NCBI GenBank assembly: GCA_015243575.1
Contig: CP042469.1
Location: 1,326,929-1,390,928, forward strand
Length of the DNA stretch: 64,000 nucleotides
Reading direction: 5' to 3'
Origin: Clostridiales bacterium
GTDB taxonomy: Bacteria > Bacillota > Clostridia > Peptostreptococcales > Anaerovoracaceae
Every line of letters begins with the position of its first letter. Position 1 is the stretch's first letter. The position numbers and the translations under genes were made by a program. This document shows, in pieces, positions 8,379 to 16,280 of the stretch. The notes under the pieces are model-generated. The model did not search any database. It was given only the letters and a program-made list of their open reading frames with translations, and was not told where the DNA came from.

Positions 8379-8433
8379 TTCTTTTCTCCTCCCGTTTTAA
8401 GTCCATCGACTAATATGTAAGCCCACCGCCAGT

Positions 8434-9699
8434 CTATCTGGAACCGCCTTTGGCGGGATTACCTTCCTTTGTGTTGCTTTCTTTCGATTCGCTTTCCTTG
8501 CTGGGAAACAGCCTTCCGATGATGGATGGGCGCCCCTGTTGCTTGTTGAAAACATCAAAAGCAACTGCTGCAAGCAGCACAAATCCTTTAATAACCTGCG
8601 TACGGTCAGCACCCACACCCATGAGCATCAGACCGGAGTTGAGAACCGCCATCACCAGACCACCGACCATAGTTGCAAGGACGGTACCGACACCACCGGA
8701 AACCGCTGCTCCGCCGATAAAAACCGACGCAATGGCGTCTAATTCCCAGCCTGTTCCATCCGAAGGTCCAGCTGCTGTCGAACGGCCTACGAACATGATT
8801 CCAGCTAAGGCCGCAAGCAAAGACATGTTAAGCATGGTAAGGAAATAAGTTCTTTGAACGTTTACACCCGATAGCGCAGCCGCACTTTTATTGCCCCCAA
8901 CCGCGTAGATGTGGCGGCCAAATCTGGTGCGCTGGGTGATAATATGGTAAATGATAACTAAAACTACAAGAATCAGTCCCGGTACGGGGAAGGATGTACC
9001 GGGTCGTCCAGTACCGAAAATCCATGTCAGATAACCGATAGCGATCCCTATTAAGCCAATTCTCACGAGTACCGGCCAAAGCTCCTCTGTCGTTTCAGTC
9101 AGTCTAGAAGAACGATTGTATTTTCGCAGCTGGGAAAACGCTACCGCTGCAATTGCTATGATTCCTAATAGAAGTGTTGAGTTGTTCATTCCTGTAAAGG
9201 AAGGGCCCCAATCAGGCAGATAACCTGCGCCGAACACTTTGAGTTCTGACGGGGCAGGAACCGAGATTGATTTAGAAACCCAGATTACACCGCCGCGGAA
9301 AATCATCATACCACCCAAGGTAGTGATAAATCCGGGAATACCAAGCCGAGACAGCCAGAATCCCTGCCATGCTCCGATCGCAGCACCGATTGCCAAGCTG
9401 AGAAGCACTGCCACCCACCAAGGCAAACCAAGATCCCGAGCAGTAAGAGCCATCACCATTCCAGAAAAACCGGCTACTGATCCAACAGAAAGGTCAATCT
9501 GACCAATTACGATAACCATCAACATACCAATGGCCAATACCAGCACATATGCATTGCCGGATATCAGGTTCTGAAAATTGGAGGAAGTAATCATTCTTCC
9601 TTCTGAAGTAATATTAAAGATGATGGTAAGCGCTACCAAAGCAATTACCATACTGTACTGACGCAGTCCGCCGCCGAATACCTTTTTAATATATCTCAT
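8434..9699 (-). CDS. Sugar ABC transporter permease (GguB/MmsB-like)
   Basis: Integral membrane permease of the monosaccharide ABC family (XylH/GguB-like), 421 residues with about ten to twelve hydrophobic segments. Diagnostic stretches are GQIDLSVGSVAGFSGM near residues 65-80, LGGMMIFRGG, and AVGGNKSAAALSGVNV, the loop that contacts the ATPase. The C-terminal 30 residues are hydrophilic, rich in Lys, Glu and Ser. Its ATG overlaps the ATPase stop by four bases (9696-9699), so the two subunits are translationally coupled. XylH-type proteins import xylose and related sugars; the substrate here is open. Confidence 0.9.
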   Translation of the reverse strand: MRYIKKVFGGGLRQYSMVIALVALTIIFNITSEGRMITSSNFQNLISGNAYVLVLAIGMLMVIVIGQIDLSVGSVAGFSGMVMALTARDLGLPWWVAVLLSLAIGAAIGAWQGFWLSRLGIPGFITTLGGMMIFRGGVIWVSKSISVPAPSELKVFGAGYLPDWGPSFTGMNNSTLLLGIIAIAAVAFSQLRKYNRSSRLTETTEELWPVLVRIGLIGIAIGYLTWIFGTGRPGTSFPVPGLILVVLVIIYHIITQRTRFGRHIYAVGGNKSAAALSGVNVQRTYFLTMLNMSLLAALAGIMFVGRSTAAGPSDGTGWELDAIASVFIGGAAVSGGVGTVLATMVGGLVMAVLNSGLMLMGVGADRTQVIKGFVLLAAVAFDVFNKQQGRPSIIGRLFPSKESESKESNTKEGNPAKGGSR

Positions 9700-11264
9700 A
9701 ATGCCTTCTTATCCTTTCCTGCTTCCACTTCCGCGCCCGAGGTGTTTGTCATCATTTTCATGAGAATCTCCTGATTGGCCTCCTCGCGGTCTATCACGCC
9801 CGTTATATTTCCTTCAAAAATAGTGTAGATTCTATCCGATATCCCAAGCAGTTCCGGCAGTTCGGAAGAAATTAGGATCACTGCTTTTCCTTGATCTGCC
9901 ATCTCATGAATCAAGCGATAAATTTCGTACTTAGCACCGACATCGATCCCTCGGGTAGGCTCGTCAAGAATCAAAACATCCGGTTCTGTAAATAACCACT
10001 TTCCTAAAACGACCTTTTGCTGATTTCCGCCGGATAAGGTGGTCACCCCCCGATCAACACTGTGGGTCTTGACATTTAAAGAGCGGCGGTACTCTTCAGC
10101 AACCTGAAATTCTCGTTCTAAATCAAGGAGCCTGCCACGCATAATTCCCTTTAAATTTGCAGCAACCGTGGTCATGCGTATGTTGTCTAACAAATTTAGC
10201 CCTAAGCTCTTGCGATCCTCCGGTACATATGCGATGCCCTGACGAATTGCAGAGGCTACAGAGGTAACACGAATCGGTTTCCCCCTGACTTTCATCGATC
10301 CTCCAAGATAAATCCCGTAATTTTGCCCAAAGATCGATCTCATCAGCTCAGTTCTTCCCGCACCCATAAGACCGGCGAAGCCAACGATCTCTCCTGATCT
10401 CACAAAAAAGCTGGAGTTTTTACATACTCGCCGACCCGGGTTATTGGGATCTTCAACACACCAGTCAGATACTTCAAAGATAATCTCTCCCGGATTGGAT
10501 TTGTGGGCAGGATATCGGTTTTCAATGGAGCGTCCTACCATGGCACGAATAATACGATCTTCATCAACATGACCCGCTTCCACAGTGTAGGTTTCCACAG
10601 TACGGCCGTCACGTATCACTGTAACGGCATCAGAGATGGCCGCAATCTCATTCAGCTTATGGGATATCATGATACAGGTGATATCGCGGCTTTTTAACCC
10701 TCTCATCAATTCAAGCAAGTTTGCGGAATCGGCCTCGTTCAGTGCGGAGGTAGGTTCATCAAGAATCAGTAGTTTGACGTTTTTGGAAAATGCTTTGGCG
10801 ATTTCGACCAGTTGCTGCTGACCCACGCCCAGGTGTTTGATCAAGGTGGTTGGATCGATTGAAAGTCCAACCATCTCAAGCAGTTCTACCGTGCGTTTTT
10901 GTGCGGCGTCCCAGTCTATCAACCCATGTTTGACGATCTCATTTCCTAAAAAAATGTTTTCAGTTATGGACAACTCCGGAATCATTGTGAGCTCTTGGTG
11001 TATAATTGCAATGCCCGCACTCTCCGATTCCTTGATGTCTTTGAATGTCATCTCGCTGCCCATGTAGATAATCTTTCCTTGATAGGAGCCGTGAGGATAA
11101 ACGCCAGAAAGGACTTTCATCAGAGTTGACTTTCCTGCGCCATTCTCTCCGCAAATAGCGTGAATGGTTCCTCTATGTACTTCCAGCGTCACGTCATCAA
11201 GCGCGCGCACTCCCGGAAAGAGTTTGGTAATACCTTGCATCTGTAGAATTAAAGGATGTTCCAT
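9696..11264 (-). CDS. Sugar ABC transporter ATP-binding protein (GguA/MmsA-like, two ABC domains)
   Basis: ATPase subunit with two ABC domains, 522 residues from the ATG at 11264, which follows GAGGAG at seven bases; an in-frame Met 33 bases earlier has no such site. Domain 1 has GENGAGKST, LGVGQQQLVEIAKA and LLILDEPTSALN. Domain 2 has a modified Walker A (GLMGAGRTEL), LSGGNQQKVVLGKWL and LILDEPTRGIDVGA. This is the standard pattern for monosaccharide importers. It stands between the HAD phosphatase gene (40 bases upstream) and the permease gene (4-base overlap), inside a single minus-strand transcription unit. Confidence 0.9.
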   Translation of the reverse strand: MEHPLILQMQGITKLFPGVRALDDVTLEVHRGTIHAICGENGAGKSTLMKVLSGVYPHGSYQGKIIYMGSEMTFKDIKESESAGIAIIHQELTMIPELSITENIFLGNEIVKHGLIDWDAAQKRTVELLEMVGLSIDPTTLIKHLGVGQQQLVEIAKAFSKNVKLLILDEPTSALNEADSANLLELMRGLKSRDITCIMISHKLNEIAAISDAVTVIRDGRTVETYTVEAGHVDEDRIIRAMVGRSIENRYPAHKSNPGEIIFEVSDWCVEDPNNPGRRVCKNSSFFVRSGEIVGFAGLMGAGRTELMRSIFGQNYGIYLGGSMKVRGKPIRVTSVASAIRQGIAYVPEDRKSLGLNLLDNIRMTTVAANLKGIMRGRLLDLEREFQVAEEYRRSLNVKTHSVDRGVTTLSGGNQQKVVLGKWLFTEPDVLILDEPTRGIDVGAKYEIYRLIHEMADQGKAVILISSELPELLGISDRIYTIFEGNITGVIDREEANQEILMKMMTNTSGAEVEAGKDKKAL

Positions 11265-11304
11265 AACCACACTCCTCATACGCTTGCACCTTTGCAAGCA
11301 ATCA

Positions 11305-12150
11305 TCATATTCGATTCTTCATAAAATTCAATTGTTGCAGTCCCAGGGCAACGCCCTCTCGGTCATTGTCAAGGGTAACATGCATGGCTAATCTTTTTAC
11401 CTCTTCTGGCGCGTTTCCCATTGCAAAGCTGGTTCCGGTAGCCATCAGCATATCCACATCATTATAATTGTCGCCGAAGGATACCGTGGCTTCGATTGGA
11501 ATATTATAGTCTTTGCATAAATATTTGACTGCATCTGACTTTGAAACAGTTCCATTCATAATCTCAAGATACGTATCTTTAGAGCGATAAATGGATAGCC
11601 CGGAGAACATTTCCTTAAGTCCAATACTCAGTTCAGATATCATCTCCGCCTCGCCCATACACAATAGCTTATGGATCTGAGTTTTCTCTGAAAAATCAGA
11701 GATCCTTCCCTCTATCGGCACTGACGTGGTAATCCTCTGTTCCTTCATAATCCATTTATTACGAATATTGTCTGTTAACCAGTCATTACAGCTATAAGCG
11801 CTGCAACAAATGGAACTCCATTCTTTTTTAAGAAACGTGTCAATTCGTATTGCTTTTTCGCGGTCTATTCCAATGGTTTTGATGGGGCTCCCCCGCTCAT
11901 TTAGGATCAGTGCACCACTATAACAAACAATGGGTGCTTTTATTCCCAATTCAAGCTGTAATGGATAAATCCCAGAAGGCATACGCGCCGACACTAGGAT
12001 AAAAGGGATGCCACCATGATAAAGTTCCTGTATCTCCTGTTTGGTCCTCTGAGAAATGTGATGTTCAGAATTTATGAGTGTTCCGTCGATATCACAGAAG
12101 ACCATTCTATATTGCATCGGATCAGAGGGAATCATTTTCCCGGCCCCCAT
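11305..12150 (-). CDS. HAD-superfamily Cof-type phosphatase
   Basis: Cytoplasmic HAD hydrolase of the Cof (IIB) subfamily, 281 residues. The nucleophile motif is VFCDIDGTLI (DxDGT) near residue 20, motif IV is GDNYNDVDML near residue 225, and the intervening alpha/beta cap has the Cof size. Enzymes of this group dephosphorylate sugar phosphates and other small phosphate esters. It overlaps the end of the ROK regulator by 19 bases and precedes the transporter ATPase, so it belongs to the sugar locus; a role in relieving sugar-phosphate stress is inference. A second in-frame ATG at 12135, just after GGGGGCCGGGA, is an equally possible start. Confidence 0.85.
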   Translation of the reverse strand: MGAGKMIPSDPMQYRMVFCDIDGTLINSEHHISQRTKQEIQELYHGGIPFILVSARMPSGIYPLQLELGIKAPIVCYSGALILNERGSPIKTIGIDREKAIRIDTFLKKEWSSICCSAYSCNDWLTDNIRNKWIMKEQRITTSVPIEGRISDFSEKTQIHKLLCMGEAEMISELSIGLKEMFSGLSIYRSKDTYLEIMNGTVSKSDAVKYLCKDYNIPIEATVSFGDNYNDVDMLMATGTSFAMGNAPEEVKRLAMHVTLDNDREGVALGLQQLNFMKNRI

Positions 12151-13379
12151 TTACCTGCCGCCGAAAACATGCTTGGCAGCTGCAGAACCTTGTTTGTTGC
12201 GGTGGCTGCTGCACCATAAAGGGTTGGGTCTACCTGAAGATTGGATATTTTAATCTGTACCCTGGTGTGCAATTCTGGAATAACACGCTGCTTTACCACT
12301 TCCAGAATTGTAGGCATCAGTAAATCTCCTCCCTGAGATACTACATCGCCTATGATAATAACGTCTGGATTATAACCGTTGATCAGAGTAACACAACCGT
12401 AACCGATATATTCCGCTATCTCTCGCACAACATCCAGCGCTTTTTGATTACCTAAACGAGCTGCTTCAAAAATTGCATTGCAGGCATCACCGCTTTGCAA
12501 AGTTTCACCGCCCTTCAGATTCTCTCCCGGAAGGCATTCCGGTACATACTTCTGCGCTTTCTTCCATAAAGCAGATGCAGAGCAATACATTTCAAGGCAG
12601 CCATAGTTTCCACATTCACAACGAGGACCAAGAACATCCACACTGACATGTCCAAGTTCACATGCAGAGCCTTGGACGCCAAGAAAGAGCCTGCCCCGTT
12701 CAATCATTCCACATCCAACACCTTCTCCCACCAGAAAATAGGCGAGGGTATGAAGCGACTGCCCGTGACCTCCAAAAAACCACTCCGCTAATGCACCTGC
12801 ATTCGCATCATGCTCTATAAATACAGGCTTTTGAAACTCTTCTTTAAATTCCTCAATAAAATTGATCGTGTGCCAGGAAGACATCCGGGTTACAACAGCA
12901 ATACGCCCTTCATCCCGAAGATACGGCCCCGGAACAGCAAGACCAATGGATACTACATTTTCATACTTTTTCAGCATATCGTGTATCTGTTTTTTCATAG
13001 CAGACAACACTATTTGCGGATTTTCCTCAAGAGGAAACTTTGTTTCTGTTTGAGTGTACATTTTACCAGAGATATCAAACACACCCAATGCGAACATCTC
13101 TCTTGCAAACTTAACCCCGATAATCTGATGCCTGTCAGCATTCAGTTTCAGCCCTATAGAACGGCGGTTATCGCTGCTGCCCGTTATAATACCCACCTCG
13201 GATACAATGCCCATTTCCATCATGGAAGCAACTATTTTTGTAATAGCTGCTTGGGTAAGTCCCGTTTGTCTGGCAATATCCGCCCGGGAACAAACCTCCT
13301 GCTGCTGTAATATTTTCATAACAGCGGAGCGATTCATTTCTGTCAGATCACTATTGTTTTTACCTGTCGCACCTCTCAT
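12132..13379 (-). CDS. ROK-family transcriptional repressor (XylR/NagC-like)
   Basis: DNA-binding sugar-responsive regulator, 415 residues. Residues about 15-75 form a winged helix-turn-helix (SRADIARQTGLTQAAITKIV). The rest is a ROK domain with the zinc-binding signature LGHVSVD...CECGNYGCLE and a sugar-binding core (EHDANAGALAEW). It is the first gene of the sugar operon and is followed with a 19-base overlap by the HAD phosphatase gene. A promoter-like TTGACA and a perfect 12-bp palindrome lie 65-95 bases upstream, suggesting autorepression and control of the transporter. The inducer is unknown; it is probably the transported sugar. Confidence 0.9.
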   Translation of the reverse strand: MRGATGKNNSDLTEMNRSAVMKILQQQEVCSRADIARQTGLTQAAITKIVASMMEMGIVSEVGIITGSSDNRRSIGLKLNADRHQIIGVKFAREMFALGVFDISGKMYTQTETKFPLEENPQIVLSAMKKQIHDMLKKYENVVSIGLAVPGPYLRDEGRIAVVTRMSSWHTINFIEEFKEEFQKPVFIEHDANAGALAEWFFGGHGQSLHTLAYFLVGEGVGCGMIERGRLFLGVQGSACELGHVSVDVLGPRCECGNYGCLEMYCSASALWKKAQKYVPECLPGENLKGGETLQSGDACNAIFEAARLGNQKALDVVREIAEYIGYGCVTLINGYNPDVIIIGDVVSQGGDLLMPTILEVVKQRVIPELHTRVQIKISNLQVDPTLYGAAATATNKVLQLPSMFSAAGKWGPGK

Positions 13380-13444
13380 TTTGCTCGCCGTCCTTCTTTT
13401 GGATTCAGAGTCACTTAACTCTGTTAATTCATTTACTATGTTAA

Positions 13445-13474
13445 TAGATTAATCTAATTGCATATATATGTCAA
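13445..13474 (-). promoter_or_regulatory. Promoter and palindromic operator candidate for the ROK/sugar operon
   Basis: Minus strand: -35 TTGACA (13474-13469), 17-base spacer and a weak -10 TAATCT (13451-13446). The perfect palindrome TAGATTAATCTA (13445-13456) overlaps the -10, a suitable place for a repressor. The -10 matches consensus at only three positions, so the promoter call is moderate. Confidence 0.5.
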
Positions 13475-13587
13475 CTGTTTTTTCTTTAGGTTATCATTTT
13501 ATCTCTAATACAACGTTTTTCAACGATTTAGAGTCAAACCATCAATAGAAATAACAGCCTAAACATGGCTAGATCAAAAAATGCTTC

Positions 13588-13618
13588 AAAAAAAACAAGT
13601 ACCCCAAAGGATACTTGT
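13588..13618 (-). terminator. Intrinsic terminator of the stalk/propeller protein gene
   Basis: Minus strand ACAAGTATCC / GGGTACTTGT stem (13618-13595) with a 4-base loop, one mismatch and an eight-T tract (13595-13588), starting 24 bases after the stop codon. Confidence 0.9.
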
Positions 13619-13641
13619 CTTTGTAAAATATTTGATAGATT

Positions 13642-15300
13642 TTAATTAATGACTGCTTTGCAAAGTGTCTCTGTTGTAATGTTATAGAAATACAAGGCAT
13701 TGCCTTCCACAACAATGTTGCTACCACAGTCGGAAGTCTTAAATACGGCCTTTCCGGATTGATCAAAGACCATGATCCGGTATTTGGATTGTTGCGTTTC
13801 CATGAACGTGCAGACCAAGTATTCCTGATGATCACCGGTAACACTCATCGTGATCGCTTCAGCCGCAGGGTTTAAGCTTTCATTGCTCCCCATTCGATAC
13901 AAAGCGCCATTGCTTAGATAATAAATGTGATCTCCGATTACCGCGAAGCTCTGATCCCAAGTCAGTTCACTTTTGAAGCTTCCCATAAAGGATTCTGCAC
14001 CATCGATCAGCGAATGCTTATAGATACTGTAAGTACAGTCACTGCCTTCACCGCTTGCAGACATATAGTAAAGCGTGTTTGCAGAAATCTGTGCTGAAAT
14101 CACCTTGTCTTTTGATTGACTAACCCGGCTCACAGCATTGGTTGATACGTTGACTTTATATACCGCAGGGTCATCTGTTATGTAATCACCCCCGCCTTCC
14201 TGGGAGCCGGTAACATTTGACGCTCTTATATAAAGTTCATCTCCGTTCATTTGGAGATTCGGCAGTCCTTTTGTAGTGCAGAACGAATAAAACCAATAAT
14301 CTGCCGATCCCAGGTTGCTGCGAGAACCTGAAGCATTGAGTTCTTCAACGCTGAGGTTTCCCGGTCCCGCCATAGGCCCATTATAGTACATATATAGTTT
14401 GTTATTGATCAATGTGGTTTCATGGTAGCTTTCCTGAATTTTTTGCACGGTCCCATTTTCTTTTAAGATGTACCGGTGATCAGAGCCCATTGTTGCGCCT
14501 CCGGAGTGAAAGAACAGCATAGCGTTTCTGTTTTCCTCATAAAATTCGTGGCTGTCAAATTGTTTCCCATCCCCGTAAGACCATATACCCAATTGAAAAA
14601 CTGCTTTTGCTTTGGAGATGTCTGCTAACGGAGCCTGCATGACAGCCCCCTTGTTCGTCACGTAATAAACGAAACCGTTTTTCGCCATAACAGCAGTACT
14701 TTTCTTTCCTTCATATTCTCCATAGGCTTCTACCAATCTGGTTTTCGGAATTTGATACTGTTCTACCTTTATATTCTTCGATTGGATCACCAGTCCGGTT
14801 TTCCCATCAAACTTATAATCCCAGCCGAACGCATCAACACCGTACTTCCAGGTCATCGGAAAGTAGGTAATGTCCCTGAAAGAAAGGAATGGATATTCTT
14901 CCTTGCTGATATCGACGACTTTTCCGTTTACCTTGACCGGAAAACTTACAATCCTGGCCGAATAGCTTTTCTTATTCTGGGATGAGGACAAATAGGGGTT
15001 GTACGCTGCTGTAACACCTGTAAAATCCACTAGAAGCCCTGTTTTCTCGCCTGTCCATGTCGATTCTATCCCCAGAAATCTACAGTCACTGAAAGTCATT
15101 GGAAAATAGGTAATGTCTTTGTATACAATCAGCGGATATTTGCTGTAATTGTTATTAACGACCTGCCCATTGATGGTTACTTTGGAATTGGGCAATGTAA
15201 TGGTGACACTTTTATCCGCGGCGAAGGATGGTATTGCCATGCTGACCATAACACCAACAAACAATGCCGCCAGCACCAGTATGCGTGGTCTTTGATTCAT
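13642..15300 (-). CDS. Secreted protein with two stalk (copper amine oxidase N-like) repeats and a DUF5050-like propeller
   Basis: Exported protein of 552 residues; I do not know its function. Residues 1-28 are a signal peptide ending in SFA-A. Two repeats follow (about 35-100 and 100-170), each with a VNG-x-V element, a DITYFPMT segment and a W-[TK]-x2-[KT]-GL-type end, matching the stalk domain seen on many clostridial surface proteins. Residues about 190-552 consist of repeated short beta units (for example GFVYYVTNKGAVMQAPL and DHIYYLSNGALYRMGS) as in DUF5050 beta-propeller proteins. It stands alone with its own terminator and lies 13 bases after the hydrolase gene. A surface-binding role is a guess from the domains. 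Confidence 0.8.
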   Translation of the reverse strand: MNQRPRILVLAALFVGVMVSMAIPSFAADKSVTITLPNSKVTINGQVVNNNYSKYPLIVYKDITYFPMTFSDCRFLGIESTWTGEKTGLLVDFTGVTAAYNPYLSSSQNKKSYSARIVSFPVKVNGKVVDISKEEYPFLSFRDITYFPMTWKYGVDAFGWDYKFDGKTGLVIQSKNIKVEQYQIPKTRLVEAYGEYEGKKSTAVMAKNGFVYYVTNKGAVMQAPLADISKAKAVFQLGIWSYGDGKQFDSHEFYEENRNAMLFFHSGGATMGSDHRYILKENGTVQKIQESYHETTLINNKLYMYYNGPMAGPGNLSVEELNASGSRSNLGSADYWFYSFCTTKGLPNLQMNGDELYIRASNVTGSQEGGGDYITDDPAVYKVNVSTNAVSRVSQSKDKVISAQISANTLYYMSASGEGSDCTYSIYKHSLIDGAESFMGSFKSELTWDQSFAVIGDHIYYLSNGALYRMGSNESLNPAAEAITMSVTGDHQEYLVCTFMETQQSKYRIMVFDQSGKAVFKTSDCGSNIVVEGNALYFYNITTETLCKAVIN

Positions 15301-15313
15301 ATTGTCCCCCTAA

Positions 15314-16123
15314 TCAGTTATGTTTTTCAAGCCACACTAAAATATCGGAAATGATTTCATCCTTGCTTGGCTCATTTAAGATCTCATGAAACAGTTTGGC
15401 ATAGACCCTCAGGCTCTTATCTTCTGAATTGATCTCTCTAAAGAAATCCAGCGAGTCTTTTACCGATACCAGTCCATCATCCGCCCCATGTAAAATCAAG
15501 ATGGGATCGACGAAATTCTCCGGAGTTTCTTTAAGCCACTGCACCCCCGCATAAATCTGATTGATCAGTTCGATACTGATTTGTTTTTCCACCAAAGGAT
15601 CGTTTGCATATGCTTCGATCACCTCAGGATCACTGCATACTCCGTCGCCAAGTGCGTTGGGCACGTAAGTACCGGCAGGCGCTTCGATGGGGAACTGATC
15701 CCCCATGATGGGATTATGATAGCGGGTTAATGCACCGGAGGTAATGATTCCATCCACTTTTCCCGGATTTTTCGTACCGTACAGAACCACCGTTTCCCCG
15801 CCCATGCTATGACCGAGAAGAAAAACCTTCTTTCCGTTGTTTTCGTTTTTGACCAGATCAACAATTACGGCCAAGTCATCCGGCATTTCGTCATAATGAC
15901 TAAAATATACCTTCGTTCCTTCTGATTTACCATGACCCCTCTGATCATAACGATAAACGCTGTAACCACTCTCGTTGAGTTTTTCCGTAAAATAGTCATA
16001 GCGGTTTAGGTGTTCGCAAAGACCGTGGGATATGACAATCAACGCCTTGGGATCTTGGACAACATCCTTTGTGAATCTGAGTTTCGTTCCATCGTAGGAA
16101 GGAACCATTTTTTCCTCTTTCAT
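15314..16123 (-). CDS. Alpha/beta hydrolase, monoacylglycerol-lipase-like
   Basis: Serine hydrolase of 269 residues in the alpha/beta-hydrolase fold (Hydrolase_4 / monoacylglycerol lipase group). The nucleophile elbow is GHSMGG near residue 108, the Asp of the triad fits ILHGADDGLV, and the His fits KLFHEILNE near the C-terminus. The oxyanion region is VISHGLCEH with the family's YDQRGHGKS segment after it. No signal peptide, so probably cytosolic or membrane-associated. It precedes the secreted stalk protein gene by 13 bases. Substrates are likely monoglycerides or other short lipid esters; lysophospholipase activity is an alternative. Confidence 0.85.
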   Translation of the reverse strand: MKEEKMVPSYDGTKLRFTKDVVQDPKALIVISHGLCEHLNRYDYFTEKLNESGYSVYRYDQRGHGKSEGTKVYFSHYDEMPDDLAVIVDLVKNENNGKKVFLLGHSMGGETVVLYGTKNPGKVDGIITSGALTRYHNPIMGDQFPIEAPAGTYVPNALGDGVCSDPEVIEAYANDPLVEKQISIELINQIYAGVQWLKETPENFVDPILILHGADDGLVSVKDSLDFFREINSEDKSLRVYAKLFHEILNEPSKDEIISDILVWLEKHN

Positions 16124-16280
16124 TTTTCCGTTCCCCTTTCAATCCTTATATATGAGTATCATACTACTTTCAAAGGGACAGGGCAATAAGTACGCTCTAT
16201 TACAGAACTATTTTCCTCAGGGTACTTCGCCCTTGTCAAATGAATTGACATGACCGCTCAAGTGAACAAGCATCCAGCTA

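Noticed and set aside
12810..13310. A 166-codon plus-strand open frame within the ROK gene
   Set aside because: It is antisense to a clear ROK regulator, has no ribosome site and no recognisable domain.
16124..16280. Terminator after the Lhr gene
   Set aside because: GGGC...AAGTAC and GTACTT...GCCC can pair only over a large loop with no T run, so the evidence is too weak.
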